64,000 nt of DNA, from the NCBI RefSeq assembly GCF_963855985.1, contig NC_087096.1, forward strand, positions 15,004,001-15,068,000, read 5' to 3'. The translations under genes were made by a program, and so were the position numbers. The notes below the pieces were generated by a model, which had not been told where the DNA came from, made no database searches, and worked only from the letters and a program-made list of their open reading frames with translations. This DNA is from Ostrinia nubilalis (taxonomy: Eukaryota; Arthropoda; Insecta; Lepidoptera; Crambidae). Shown here piece by piece: positions 1 through 13,200 of this stretch; positions within the stretch are counted from its first letter, which is position 1, and every line of letters begins with the position of its first letter.

Positions 1-295
1 GAGTAGATTTCTTTGCCCTAAATCTTTAAATTGATTTTGAAACATGAAAGCTAGGACTTCTAAAGGACATTTTAAGTCGTTGGTCTGATTAATCCATTTC
101 AAACATCTTTAACGGTTAGTCTGATCCTGTAGAAGCCTAACTTTACTGACAGTTTCAATAGATTTATGTATGTGAATGTCTCAATTAACTTTATCATTTC
201 TATCATTCATATCTTTTTCATTTTTCATTTTCATTTTCATTTAATTTTTTTCATTTTTCATTTTTCATTAACTTTATCACTCATCATCATCATCA

Positions 296-385
296 TCTCA
301 GCCACATGACGTCCACTGCTGAACATAGGCCTCCCCCAATGCTGTCCATGTTGCCCGGTTGGTAGCGGCCTGCGTCCAGCACCTT
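296..385 (-). mobile_element. LINE 3'-end fragment with CAT-repeat tail
   Basis: The stretch starting catcatcatctcagccacatgacgtc and continuing gctgaacataggcctccc is the reverse complement of a common lepidopteran retroposon 3' end. The same family occurs at 3045-3325, 3640-3790, 47865-47970, 48215-48320 and 56365-56530. Confidence 0.65.
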
Positions 386-522
386 TATCACTGTTTTACG
401 AAAATAATATGGGCTATAGAATAAGCAGATGAGCTCCAGTAAAAGCTAGAAGACAAAAGAAGATAACTTATCAGCAAGACCTAAAACTCAAACAAAAGAC
501 TAAAGAGTACCTAGGTACTCAC

Positions 523-643
523 TTGATGCCCATGTTCATGCATTCAGCTGTGGCCATGCCGGTGATGCCCATCAGCATGTTGTTGGCCAGCTTGGCCACT
601 TGGCCGGCGCCGACTTCTCCGCAGTGAAATTACTTGGCACCCA
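523..643 (-). pseudogene. Broken copy 1 of the 3' part of Hibadh exon 4
   Basis: This is a second partial copy of exon 4 with its own donor sequence (517-522). It has the same TAA at the Gln codon (630-632), and the same linker follows it as in copy 2. The shared stop means both copies descend from one already broken copy. A retroposon fragment (684-911) now separates it from copy 2. Confidence 0.9.
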
Positions 644-683
644 AGACCTTGTGGAGTGAAGATAACAAAGAGTACTCACTTGA

Positions 684-911
684 GGCACATAGCTCGTAGA
701 GCTGATGGTCGCTGGGGCAGGAAAGTTTTTGAGTGGCGACCACGAGCCGGAAGACGTAGCGTGGGCGGACCTCCCACTAGGTGGACCGACGATCTGGTGA
801 AGGTCGTGGGAGGTCCCTGAATGCGAGCGGCGCAGGACCGGTCTTTGTGGAAATCCTTGGGGTAGGCCTTTGTCCAGTAGTGGACGTCTTTCGGCTGAAA
901 CGAACGAACGA
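684..911 (+). mobile_element. LINE 3'-end retroposon with GAACGAAC tail, inserted in the exon-4 duplication
   Basis: The sequence runs from ggcacatagctcg to the gaacgaacga tail and matches several other fragments in this window (for example 25701-25890 and 58220-58550). It is flanked by the near-perfect 10-bp duplication ACTCACTTGA (674-683) / ACTCACTTAA (912-921). It is a 5'-truncated insertion that landed after the exon duplication arose. Confidence 0.8.
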
Positions 912-917
912 ACTCAC

Positions 918-1038
918 TTAATGCCCATGTTCATACACTCGGCTGTGGCCATGCCAGTGATGCCCATCAGCATGTTATTGGCTAGCTTGGCCACTTGGCC
1001 GGCGCCGACCTCCCCGCAGTGAAATTACTTGGCGCCCA
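918..1038 (-). pseudogene. Broken copy 2 of the 3' part of Hibadh exon 4
   Basis: About 120 bases closely match 1075-1195, including the splice donor gtgagt. The similarity stops where exon 4 continues upstream. The codon for Gln in GAKQFHC has become TAA (1025-1027), so the copy cannot encode enzyme. The linker 1039-1068 joins it directly to the real exon, giving a repeat unit of about 155 bp. Confidence 0.9.
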
Positions 1039-1074
1039 AAACCTTGTGGAGTGAAGATAACAAAGAGTACTCAC

Positions 1075-1285
1075 TTGATGCCCATGTTCATGCACTCGGC
1101 TGTGGCCATGCCGGTGATGCCCATCAGCATGTTGTTGGCCAGCTTGGCCACTTGGCCGGCACCGACCTCGCCGCAGTGGAACTGCTTGGCGCCCATGGCT
1201 TTGAGAAGGGGGAGCGACCGGTCAAAGTCCTCTTTGCGGCCTCCAGCCATGAAGGCTAAGGTGGCGTTCTGAGCTCCCATCACAC
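1075..1285 (-). CDS. Hibadh: Hibadh exon 4 (catalytic lysine)
   Basis: This 211-base exon encodes GVMGAQNATLAFMAGG to GAGQVAKLANNML and ends ECMNMGIK, with donor gtgagt at 1069-1074 in phase 2. The Lys in GQVAKLANN is the catalytic residue of the family. Its 3' 121 bases are present in two further broken copies just downstream (918-1038 and 523-643). Confidence 0.95.
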
Positions 1286-4200
1286 CTGGAACGGTTGAAA
1301 AAATTTTTGAACCGTTTTTTGTACCTAACGAATTACTACAATACACATAATTATGCCCGTATTCACAAACATTACTATGAGGTCTCACAGTGCGCGTGGA
1401 CGCACATGGTGACACACGAACCAATCACAGAGCTATTAAACACTGTGCGTTCGATTTGCTGATTAACTTAAGCAAGCATCGTTTGTGAATATGGGTGATA
1501 ATCATGTATGTATAAGTTTTCTAAGCTAGGTTTTCGAATAGGTTTTCTGAGTTAGGTTTTAGAAGAGTTAAGTTTTCGGTTAATAGGTTAGGTTATATTT
1601 AGCAGTTAGGAGATTTTCGAAAGGTTAGGGATTTGAAAGGTAGGTTTCCAAGTAGTTAAGGTTGTCAGAACCTTAGATTATGATATTTTTGCGATTGTTT
1701 CGAAGCATGCTGATAGGTACTTCTAACTCTGAGTGTTTGATAAAATAGTTTTGAGTTTACGTAGCTATTTCTATCACCAGGATGAAAAATAACTCTATCT
1801 AAGTAAGTAAGCTCTACTTTAACCTTTAAAAAATCCAACATCATTTCATAATCATTAAATTGTGTCAAAAAGACGATAATTAAAAAGTAATTTCAATAAC
1901 TATTGCTGCACATTACTTAAAACGTTGATCGATTAAAACAATCCGTTCATGATCAATTGACCTTACTTGCATAAACTTGACTTCTCTGATAAACAACAAC
2001 ATGCCTATTTATTATCAGGGTACATAATTTATGTATCTTTTACATCATCTGTGCAACGGAAATGTAATATCTATTACATCATATGGTTGTGCACATGGTA
2101 ACTGTTTCTGTTTTTGTAGAACCCGGTCGAGTTAAGGTGCCAGATGCGTGGAAGCCGTGACGTCACAACGACGCTCTGGTACGGACAGGGCGAACGCAGG
2201 TAGGTGTGCGGGTAAGTGGAAGGGAGAGTCGCATTCCAGAGAAATGCGCAGTTAGCTTGATCGGGCTGTAGTCAACTTTAACTAAGACAGTAGCGCATAA
2301 AGCTAACATTTTCGTCGTACAATTGTTCTACTACGTAAATAGGCCGCAGTATTTAGCTTGCTGTAAACTGTAATGTAGCAGTACTACCTAACATTATACG
2401 TCTATGTTCATATAATAATTTGTTTGTTCGTCTCTACACCAACATTTGCTTCCAACTGATAGCAATGATAAGGCTTGTTTTGATGCTGTTTATCTCCTAA
2501 TCTGTTACTAAGCTAGATAGATGGCTTGATAAGATTATTATGTTATATTTACTTGTTGTTTGTCATGCTGTACGTCAAAAAAAGACCCCACTGTAGTGTT
2601 ATGTAAGGAAAGTAGGTAGTTTTGCCAAACATCAGTACAGGTTTACACACAATCATAAGCACCTCTTTTTGATACTTGGTTATCAAGATTTGACTCTATC
2701 AATATACATACATATCGAAGCCTAGGATGTGCGTCTAGATAAACTTTTATCGATAATTTTATTGATATATACATTTGTCGTCTAAAGTCATCAATAAGAT
2801 TTTATAATTTGAGCCCAATCCTAGCCCGGTTGAGTTCATTTCCCAGGAGGGTCACGAACAAAAAAAAACTTTGTTCCCGGTTCGGTAAGAACGTTGAAAT
2901 AACATGCTTCAGAAACACGTTAGCCGCCATTTTCGAATAATATCAGACGAGTTATGGCCGATCATAGAGTCTGACACCAAGATTGTTTATTCAAATGTCA
3001 CCTTGACTAAGGATGTGAATAAAACTTGTTCTGCATAAAAAATACATATTTAGTTGATGATTCGTGGCAATGGGCAGGGCACATAGTACGCAGAACTGAT
3101 GGCCGATGGGGCAGCAAGGTTCTGGAGTGGAGGCCGCGTACCGGAAAACGCAACTTGGGACGTCCACCCACAAGGTGGACCGACAACATCATAAAGGTAG
3201 AAGGAAGCCACTGGACGCAGGCCGCTACCAACCTGGCAGCATGGAAAGCATTGGGGGAGGCCTATGTTCATCAGTGGACGTCCTGTGGCTGAGATGATGA
3301 TGTTGATGATGATGAGTTGATGATTACATACCTCCTGATACAGGCGCATCGATGAAGCCCTGTCCCTTCTCGAGGGCGACGGGGAACACTTGCTTGGGGA
3401 CGTTCGGGTCTACTGTGCTGGAGTCGATCAGGAGAGACCCTTTCTTTGCCTGGAAATAATAATCACTATGTTTATACCAGTATCTATTTATACTCGTAGG
3501 ACGTTTAAGATGGAATGGAAGGATGGGTGACCAATTAAATACACTCCAAACATATTTTATGTAGAGGCATAATATAAACATTACCGGGCTACAGAAGGCT
3601 TATTTAAAGTTGGCTTCATTAACTCTACCGAAGGCATTACGTGAGATGTCCACCCACAAGGTGGACCGACGACCTGATAAAGGTAGCAGGAAGGCGCTGG
3701 ATGCAGGCCGCTACCAACCGTGCGATGTGGAAGTCATTGGGGGAGGCTTATGTTCAGCAGTGGACGTCCTATGGCTGAAATGATGATAAATAAATAATAA
3801 ATAAATATCCTTGGACATTTTACACTGCGCCTCTAGTCCCAAACTAAGCAAAGCTTGTACTATGGGTACTAGACGACGTGATAAACATACTTATATACTT
3901 TTTTTTGTAAATACATACATATTATACATAGAAAACAGCCAGACCCGTCACAGAAATTAAAATTCATCATTTCAATTTCTGCCCGGCTGGGAATCGAACC
4001 CAGGACTCACATATCGAAGTCTTAATCAGACTTTGAAAAACTTGAAGCAGGGCTTGTTAACGATACCAAATTTAACTTTATTAATCGTTAAATAACGGTA
4101 TTTTCATAAAGGTAAAATTTTAACGGTAACACAGGTAACGGTAGTGTGGTATCGAATCCAGTTTAATAACGTTAACAAATTAACGTTAAAAGTATCGATA

Positions 4201-7200
4201 CTTTTTTCGTTACTAAAGCGTTGTTGCCAGCGCGCGCCGGGCGCTGCGGCGCGCCACGCGAGCCAGCCGGCGGAATGGCAACATCGTCAGTCAATAACAA
4301 ACAAATGGTTTTGGTTTCGCAAACGCCTGCGCGTGCATTGAAATTTTTCATAAATTATTTTAAGTTTTCAAAATAGGTCCTTAAATAAGGAAGTTTTTGA
4401 GGCATGTATTCGAAACTTTATGTCTATACCTACTTTTAATAAATCTGTAGAGAGGTCAATTCTGTACATGAAATATATGTTACGGTAAATGTGATAAATG
4501 TGAAAATTATGAATAATCGCCGGTTATTATGAATAATTACCTCATGATTTGGTAAATGTGATTAATATGAGATCATTTATGTGTGTATAAACTAAATAGG
4601 CGGCTTAGGGGTGGCCCAAGGGCCACCCCCGCCGCACCTTAACCTATTTTTCACTTTAAATCAAAACAATGTGTTATAGGCAATGATATTATTAGAGTTC
4701 TTTTGTTTTTATATAATATCATTGGTTATAGGCATTATGGCAAAGTAATGTTATGCAAAAAACATTCCAAACTCATTTTGCCAAATTATATTAATATATG
4801 ATATTAAAACGTTCAATGTGAGGCTGTACATGAGCGCTGTACACGAGCCGGTGTTCTCTTTTATGGTATTTGTTAGTATTAAGGTTACATTATGAAATAA
4901 TCACTGATAAATGTTATTAATTTATCACTTTTACCAAGCATGTCGGTAATTATTCATAATAACCGGCGATTATTCATAATTTTCAATTTATCACATTAAC
5001 CGTAACATATACATATTTTCAAAATAACTATCAGGGGGTGATTAGTGATCGATACTGATGCCAAAAATGCAATCAGTAAAATGTTTGCCTGTCTGTCTGT
5101 CGGTCTGTCTGTCCGTCTGTAGGTATATTCCTTATAGAAACAAAAACTACTCGACGGATAGGTACTTCTGGGCAGGTGATAATATACCGGGAACAAGAAT
5201 TAGTATGAAAAATCTAAACTGCTTAAGTTTGACGCTTGAAATTTGGCATGTAGGTACCTTAGTTACAACAGGATATTGCAAAATTCCCACGGGAAAGGGA
5301 GTTAGCGGCAAAAACATTTGTATGAAAAATCTAAACCGCATAAGTTAGACGCTTGGAATTTGGTGTGTAGGTACCTTAGTAAACTTAAAGCTTAGTTACA
5401 ACATGCAATTCCCGAAATTCCCACGGGAACGGGAATTCGCGGGAAAATCCTTTTGTATGAAAATTCTAAACCGCTTAAGTTAGATGCTTGAAAGGCATGT
5501 AAGTACCTTAATAAACTTAAAGCTCAGTTACAACATGGAATTGCCGAAATTCACAAGGGACCGGGAATTATCGGGAAAATCCTTTTGTGTGAAAAATCTA
5601 AACCGCTTAAGTTAGACGCTTGACATTTGGCATGCAGGTACCTTAGTAAAAGACAATGCCGGAAATTGGCGTCTTTTTTTTCGCGCGGCCATCGACCAAA
5701 CTATGTTTTTTGGTTACAAAATAGTGTAATAAACCAAACTTACTATGACATGTATACCTACCTCTATACTCAGTCTGAACTGAGTTACGAGCATTAGAAG
5801 TTGATGATTTTACACACTAGATTTGCTTTCTGCGCACAAGTTTTGTAAGAAAAAACAATGCCGGAAATTGGCGTCTTTTTTATTGCGCTGATTCTGCTTC
5901 ACACTGATGGCTGGAGCCTATAATGGATGGTATTGTTTGTTTACACATACAATGTCACTATTTTATTGCAATTTCTTACAAAACTTGAGCGAAGAAAGCA
6001 AATATAGTATGTAAAATTATCAACTTCTAATGCTCGTAACTCAGTTCAGACTTAGAGGTATACAATCATAGTAAGTTTGAAAAAAACTCTTAATAAACTT
6101 TTGTATGAAAAAATCTAAACCGCGTTAGATAGCTAAAGGGGGTTAAACGGGAGCCACGCGTACGAAGTCGCGGGCGGCCGCTAGTTACTAATAATAGGCC
6201 AGTAGAGTTAAACACAAAAATGAATCAAATCTGAAATAATTCCTACAAAAGATATTATTACGTTTTTAATGGCTTCATTTGTTGCCCATAAAGACTCTCC
6301 TAGGTTTTAGACTTCGACGGGGTTGTGTTTGTGCTTAAGTGATGGGGGCCCCCGAAAGGGGCGTTTTTTCGGTTTTCCACTTATACCGAGTGAAGCACTT
6401 ACCCTATCGAAAAGTGGTCTTCATGAAGGTTGAAGGGCACTTAATCCTGCATTGAATATGACCACATTCATATGTTTTGGACAAATCGTTCTCGTGCTTA
6501 TCTTAGACAAAGTAGTCCAGTCATTTAAGCTTAAATTAGGTAAGAATCTCGGAATTCGAGATACCCAGCTGTAAGTCTGTAAATACTTGTATATTGGCAC
6601 CCTAAAAGTTGTCTCAAAACCTACATAATTATGGTAGGGTGTAAGTAGGGTTTCTGCTCGAGCTTTCTCGAACTCGAGAAAACTCGAGAAATTTGGCTTC
6701 ATTCGAGACGAGAAAAAAATTACCGGAGCTCGAGAATTCTCGAGTTTCGAATTTGAACCTATAATATCCTTGAAAGCCTATTTTCTTAGACAAAAGTAAG
6801 TGTTTAATTATTTAGTAGGTTATCGTTGCTTTAAGACTGGTCTAGTCTTTTATTTTTTACCCGACTGCGTGACGCAAAGGAGTGGTAATGTGTTTAACAG
6901 CCTATGTATGTATGTTTTTTGAAGCACTATAGAGACCAAACTCCTGGGTCGATTTTTATGATTCGCACGTCAATCGATTCCTCTTAGTCCGGCAAGTGTC
7001 ACTAAAGACATGACGTTAGTAAAAATTCAATATGGCGACTACTAGACGCCATATTGTAAAACTTAACAAACTATGGCATGTGGGGTATCGTTAGATTTGT
7101 TGTAACTGTGAGAGTGACACTGGGTATATCAAAATTGGAAAATATTAAAATGGCCGCTAGGCGGTATTAAAAAAATATCTGAAAACCTATCGAGTGGGGT

Positions 7201-10200
7201 ATCAAAATAAAGAGTTTTTAAATAGCTTGCAAAATGTATGTTCTTTAACTAAAAGATTAAAATAAAAATATTATTGAAAAAAAACCCAACTGGGTAAAAA
7301 TGATCTGAAATGATAGAAACAAGACAAAGTGTTCACAAATGCAGTCGGAGGCATCAAACACTTATCATCATCATCATCAACAGCCCTTTACAGTCCAATG
7401 CTGGACTATGGAGCCTCCTTCGCGGGAAGAGCAGGGGTTGGTGACAAATGTTTCTATTCTGCCGTCACCACACCGCTTATCACCAACAAAAAAAAATAGT
7501 AATTGATACCTCCGACTTCATTTGTGAACACTTTGTCTTGTTTCTATCTTTTCAGATCATTTTTACGTAGTTGGGTTTTTGTTTTTTTGTATATTAGATT
7601 TTAAAAAACCTGTGTTTTTATCAAATTTCTACCGATTTCAACAATTTTAATTAAAAGACTCGAGACCCGAGAAAACTCGAGAGTTTGGCCTCGAGAATTC
7701 CCGAAACTCGAGAAAAAAAATAGGTCGAGAAATCAGAAACCCTAGGTGTAAGCAACTATTAAATTTTAAGGTCAAAGGTCACAAAAATCGCTTTTTTGCG
7801 CTTTTTTTGGAAATATCTCATTTCCTATGGGTTTTTTGCTATTTGTATTTATAATCAATATTGTAGAATACTAAATTTTCTACAAATTTTGTTCAAAAAA
7901 TTTTTTTATACGGTGAACCGTTTTCGAGATAGAGGGCGGCCGCTAGTACTTATAATAAATCTGTAGAGGTCAATTCTATACATGAAATATATTTTCAAAA
8001 TAACTATCAGGGGGTGATTAGTGATCGATACTGATGCCAAAAATGCAATCAGTAAAATGTTTGTCTGTCTGTCTGTCCGTCTGTATGTTCCTTATAGAAA
8101 CAAAAACTACTCGACGGATTTTAACGAAACTTGGTACAATTATTCTTCATACACCTGGGCAGGTTATAGTATACTTAGGAATTCCCACGGGAACAGGAAT
8201 TAGCGAGAAAATCCTTTTGTATGAAAAATCTAAACGCTTAACGGAAGTTAGACGCTTGAAATTTGGCATGTAGGTACCTTAGTAAACTTAAAGCTTATTT
8301 ACAACAAGGAATTCCCGAAATTCCCACGGGAATTAGCGCTTAAGTTGACCTGAAGTGATGCAGTGACCGCGCGCTCTCCGCCCTCTATCTCGAAAACGGT
8401 TCACCGTATAAAAAAATTTTTGAAGCAAAATTTGTAGAGAATTTAGTATTCTACAATATTGATAATAAATACAAATAGCAAAAAACCCATAGGAAATGAG
8501 ATATTTCTAAAAAACGCGCAAAATACCGATTTTTGTGACCGTTGACCTTGAAATTGAATAGTTGCTTACACCCTACCATATGTAGGTTTTGAGACAACTT
8601 TTAGGGTGTCAATATACACGTATTTACAGACTTACAGCTGGGTACCTATCTCGAATTCCGAGGTGAACTTACTATAATGACTGGACTAAAGTAGAAAATG
8701 TACGTATAATTAATAACCCTCTCTACGTCCAATAGCTCGTTACCAGCAAGCTCCCAAGCTTTATAAAGGGCCACCTTAACCAACGCATCCCTGTCAAGCC
8801 TCGCAAATTGGATTCGCCTATCCTTGTTCGTCCCAGCCGATCCTTAATTACGGTTGCTGCAACTCTTATTTGCACTCTCCTGAATGACTCTGTGTTATCT
8901 ACTATGGCTGCCCTTCTTCACCCTCCTGTACTACTACCTAGTATATAGTATATTATGCCTGGTCAAAGGTTCGACGCCACAAAATAGAAGAAGATATCTC
9001 GGAAATCAGCCCATACAAGATTGGATGGCTCTCAAACAGCTAAAGAACAACAAGGCACCGGGTGATGACGGAATAACCTCGAAGCTTTTTGAATGCGGCG
9101 GGTGATAAACCGATACTGAAAGTCCTTCAGAGACTATAACTCCGTCTTAATTCAGGGAATAATGCCAGAGGCATGGAACAAAAGTTTGGTGGTGTTTTTC
9201 TTCAAGAAAGGGGTAAAAGCCTTATTATTAAGGAATTACAGACCCATCTGGGATCTGAGTCAAATAGTTCTGTGCGTAGGTCCGATGACTTATAGCCTCT
9301 CGAAGAAGCCGGCCATCGAAAAATTTACAATATGTATACCGCATCTATACACTACGGCAGGTTATACAGAAGACCGAAGAGTCTAACTTGCCAATATGCC
9401 TGGCGTTCAGGCTATAAGGTCTTTAAGCCTGGCTGAGCACGAGAGCGATTCCTCTGCAGCGAGCTGTGACTGTGAGGCAGGGAGATGTAATAATACATCG
9501 AATTGAACTCGACTGGGCAGCTTTCGGGAAACTATGTCATAATAATATATTTTCGACCAAAACACCTCAGTGCATAAAGACGAAAGTTTACAATCAGTGT
9601 GTGTTACTAGTAGTGATGACATACGGTTCGGAAACGTGGCGTCTCACTGTAGGCCTTATAATAAGCTCAAAGGAGAGTGCTATGCTCAGTGTTTCTTTTC
9701 GAGATCGAACCAGAAATGAGGAGATTCGTAAACGAACTAAAGTCACCTGACATAGTATACAGGGTGTTAGGTAAATTTGTATAATTGAGCTGACACTAGC
9801 CCATGTTAACATGGGCATAAATGGTATGGTGAAGTGAGAAAATTGATATCTTCATTTTAATTATTTTAATTTTCATACAAATCGGATAAAATGATGACAT
9901 CAAATTTCTGACTTCACCATATCATTTATATGCCCACGTTAACATGGGCTAGTGTCGGCTCATATACCCATTTACCCCTTTCTGTATAGCGGTCGAATTA
10001 GCAAGCTAAAGTGGCAATGGGCAGCGCACATAGTACGCAGACAGACGACCGATGGGGCAAGGTTCTGAAGTGGATGCCACATACGTGTACATGTTTGTCG
10101 AGAGGCGCTAATCATTTCCGGAACTAGAACCGGAATTCCGGAGTTGAGTGCCCAATATCGGAAATCAGTTCTGGAATTGAAAACTATCCGATATTGCAAA

Positions 10201-13200
10201 CTCTAGTTGTTACCACAGATGGAACACCGAAACGAGCCATCCATTCCCTAGTAAGAGTTTCAGCAACTTCCTCGGTCGTTATGTTGCTGATGGACCAGGC
10301 CTACGGCAGTAAAACAGTACTGGAACCCTTTGCTAAGTGGAAGACGCCCAATAATATCAACGTGGATATGCCGGAAGGAAGATCAATGTCACCAACAGGT
10401 GTGCGGGTATGTCTGCTAACCTTGCTATGTTGACACTTGAGGCAAGAACGAGCCCGATTTCGACAGTCCTTCTTCATACCAGGCCACACGTAACGTTCAG
10501 CCATTAGATGTGTAGATGCCCTTAAACCAGGATGACTTAAACCATGAAGCTTCAAAAAACGCGCCTTATAGGGGCGAAAATTCAGGTGACAAATAAGGCC
10601 TAGGCTTCCCAATTGAAGCATCGCATAATCGGAACTAACTTTTGATTACTGTGCCAAAGAAAGGTATCACTGGAATTGGAAAGGTATCACTTTGCTCTCG
10701 ATACCGTCAAAGGTTTTCTGCAAGATTATCTTGGAGAGGTTATCGGGGGCCGTTCAACCTCTTTTGCGTAGGGAACAGGCGGCTTCCGCCCGAATCGCTC
10801 GTGCACCGATCGACAAGATCAATACTTTGCATATCATTTTGGAGCAGGCATCACAATGGCAAAGGGAAGTCTATCAAACTTTGAAGACTTTGAAAAAGCC
10901 TTTGATACGCTGAAGTAGGCAAGTATATTATGGTCGTGACTCGCTGACATTTGGTGTCCCGCCGAAAATCATCGACCTACTGAAGGCCATCTATAGGAAA
11001 TATTCTTTTACGGTGACTCACGACGGCCTCATCTCCGAAGACATCGAGGTGCATACGGGCGTCCGGCAAGGCTGCCTGCTTTCGCCCCTTCTCAAAAAAG
11101 CGACTGCCTCAGGACTGGAATGACTGGATCCGTTTTACCCCTTTCATTTCTATCTTACGCGGTTTAGATTTTTTCATATAAATGTTTTTTTCCCGCTAAC
11201 TCCCGTTTCCGTGGGAATTTTGCAATATCCTGTCGTAAATAAGCGTTAAGTATACTAAGATACCTGCATGCCAAGCGTCTAACTTAAGCAGTTTATATTT
11301 TTCATACAAAAGGATTTTCCCGCTAATTCCAGTTTCCGTGGGAATTTTGCAATATCCTGTTGTATCTAAGCTTGAAGTTTACTAAGATACTTGCATGCCA
11401 AATTTCAAGCGTCTAACTTAAGCGGTTTAGATTTTTTCATACAATTTTTTTCTCGCTAACTCCAGTTCCCGTGGGAATTTTGCAATATCCTGTTGCAACT
11501 AAGCTTTAAGTTTACTAAGATACCTGCATGCCAAATTTCAAGAGTCTATCTTAAGCGGTTTAGATTTTTTCATACAAAATAAATGTTTTTCCCGCTAACT
11601 CCCGTTCCCGTGGGAATTTTGCAATATCCTGTTGTAAGTAAGCTTTAACTTTTCTAAGATACCTGCATGACCAAGCGTCTAACATAAGCGGTTTAGATTT
11701 TTCATACAAAGGATTTTGCCGGTAATTCCCATTCCCGTGGGAATCCCTTAGTATACTATAACCTGCCCAGGAGTATGAAGAATAATTGTACCAAGTTCGT
11801 TAAAATCCGTAGAGTAGTTTTTGTTTCTATAAGTAACATACAGACGGACAGACAGACAGACAAAAATTTTACTGATTGCATTTTTGGCATCAGTATCGAT
11901 CACTTATCACCCCCTGATAGTTATTTTGAAAATATATTTCATGTACAGAATTGACCTCTCTAAAGATTTATTTATAAGTAAACTAGCGGCCGCCCGCGAC
12001 TTCGTACGCGTGGATTCCGTTTTACCCCATTCATCTATCACGCGGTTTAGATTTATTCATACAAAATGATTATCCCGCTAATTCCCGTTCCCGTGGGAAT
12101 TTTGTAATATCCTGTTGTAACTAAGCTTTAACCTTTAACTATGGACGTCGGGTCTCAGAGGCCCACCCCCCTTTTCAATTTCTCGGTTTCAATACCTTCC
12201 CGCCACGTGCTGCTCTCGACCATCTCAGTAGCTTCAGTTTTAACTGTGTTAGGACCGAGGAGGCATAAAATCGCGTCTTCCGGCACTTATTACGTGAGTA
12301 ATAACCATCCAAAATTTTATCGGGGTCTGGGAGACCCGATGACTATAATTTCCATACAAACATACTTGTATGGATGTGACTTGTTAACTATATTTTTTTA
12401 TAGTATTATATCATTATAATATGTTGTAAATTGTTTTAGTTTAAGAATACATAATGGTAGAAAGTATCTGAGTACATCAGCTATATTATTAGCCCAACTA
12501 TCTAAGTAACATTCCAGAAGTAAGGTTTTACTTGTAGACAATCCTTCTTTTGAGTTTAGATGTCTTAGAAGGTACCATTGCTGCAGATTCCGATTCTGAA
12601 TGGTGCATATTTTGCCTATCAAAGCTCTCAAAGAAAGATGACACATGTCTGTAGAGATAATTTGTCTTTAGTGTTCTAGGCCACTGTTTATATTTTTTGT
12701 AAGTTTAACCCTTGTCAAAATTTTTATTTTATGTCTTTCAGAAATTCTGTTTATGTTTTTATGTTACACGGTTATTAATAAGCAAGGAAAAAAATATTAG
12801 TTTGATTTATTATTAATCTACTATAATTAAGGAGCCTATATGTGATGCTAAGTCAATTAACACTGAAAAATGACTATGTTTTTTAAATTTGCCAAAAAAT
12901 AATTAAATAATGATTAAAAATTGATTACATTTACTACTAGATCCTTTATTAACAGTTATTTGATATATATCAACTCTTTGATAAATTCAAATTGGTTCAG
13001 ATATGAAATTATGAAGAATTTTAGATAGGGGTCTGTGAGACCCGACGTCCATGGGAGTGTGATTATTTTTTCACGACTATAGTTAAAGGTTAAGTTCACT
13101 AAGACACCTACATGCCAAATTTCAAGCGTCTTACTTAAGCGGTTTAGTATTTTCATACAAAATAATTTTCCCGCTATTTCCCGTTCCCGTGGGAATTGTT

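Larger units (their letters stand above)
4430..6184 (+). mobile_element. Helitron-like non-autonomous element (copy 1)
   Basis: It begins near taataaatctgtagagaggtc and carries gatgccaaaaatgcaatcag plus a TGTC-rich run. Four copies of a ~130-bp tandem unit (tctaaaccgcttaagttagac... at about 5210, 5330, 5463, 5590) follow. It finishes with the G/C hairpin of gtcgcgggcggccg followed by CTAG (6181-6184) and T. CTAG-type ends with a nearby hairpin fit lepidopteran Helitrons. Two MITEs (4479-5006, ~5730-6085) sit inside. Confidence 0.6.
6513..8688. mobile_element. Palindromic MITE with ends TAGTCCAGTCA, split by two insertions
   Basis: The arm from TAGTCCAGTCA at 6513 to about 7938 is mirrored by 8377-8688, which ends TGACTGGACTA. 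The left arm is interrupted by a 1.1-kb hAT element (6646-7744), and the centre is filled by a Helitron-like piece (7939-8370). Without them each arm is about 315 bp. The same end sequence bounds the foldback element at 53109-54548. A TA target duplication is possible but cannot be told from the end itself. Confidence 0.8.

Noticed and set aside
523..1038. Alternative or mutually exclusive exons of Hibadh
   Set aside because: The copies lack the 5' part and acceptor of exon 4, and both carry an in-frame TAA.
11159..11740. CRISPR-like array
   Set aside because: The ~133-bp units are contiguous and the whole unit repeats with no unique spacers. It is a eukaryotic transposon-internal tandem repeat.
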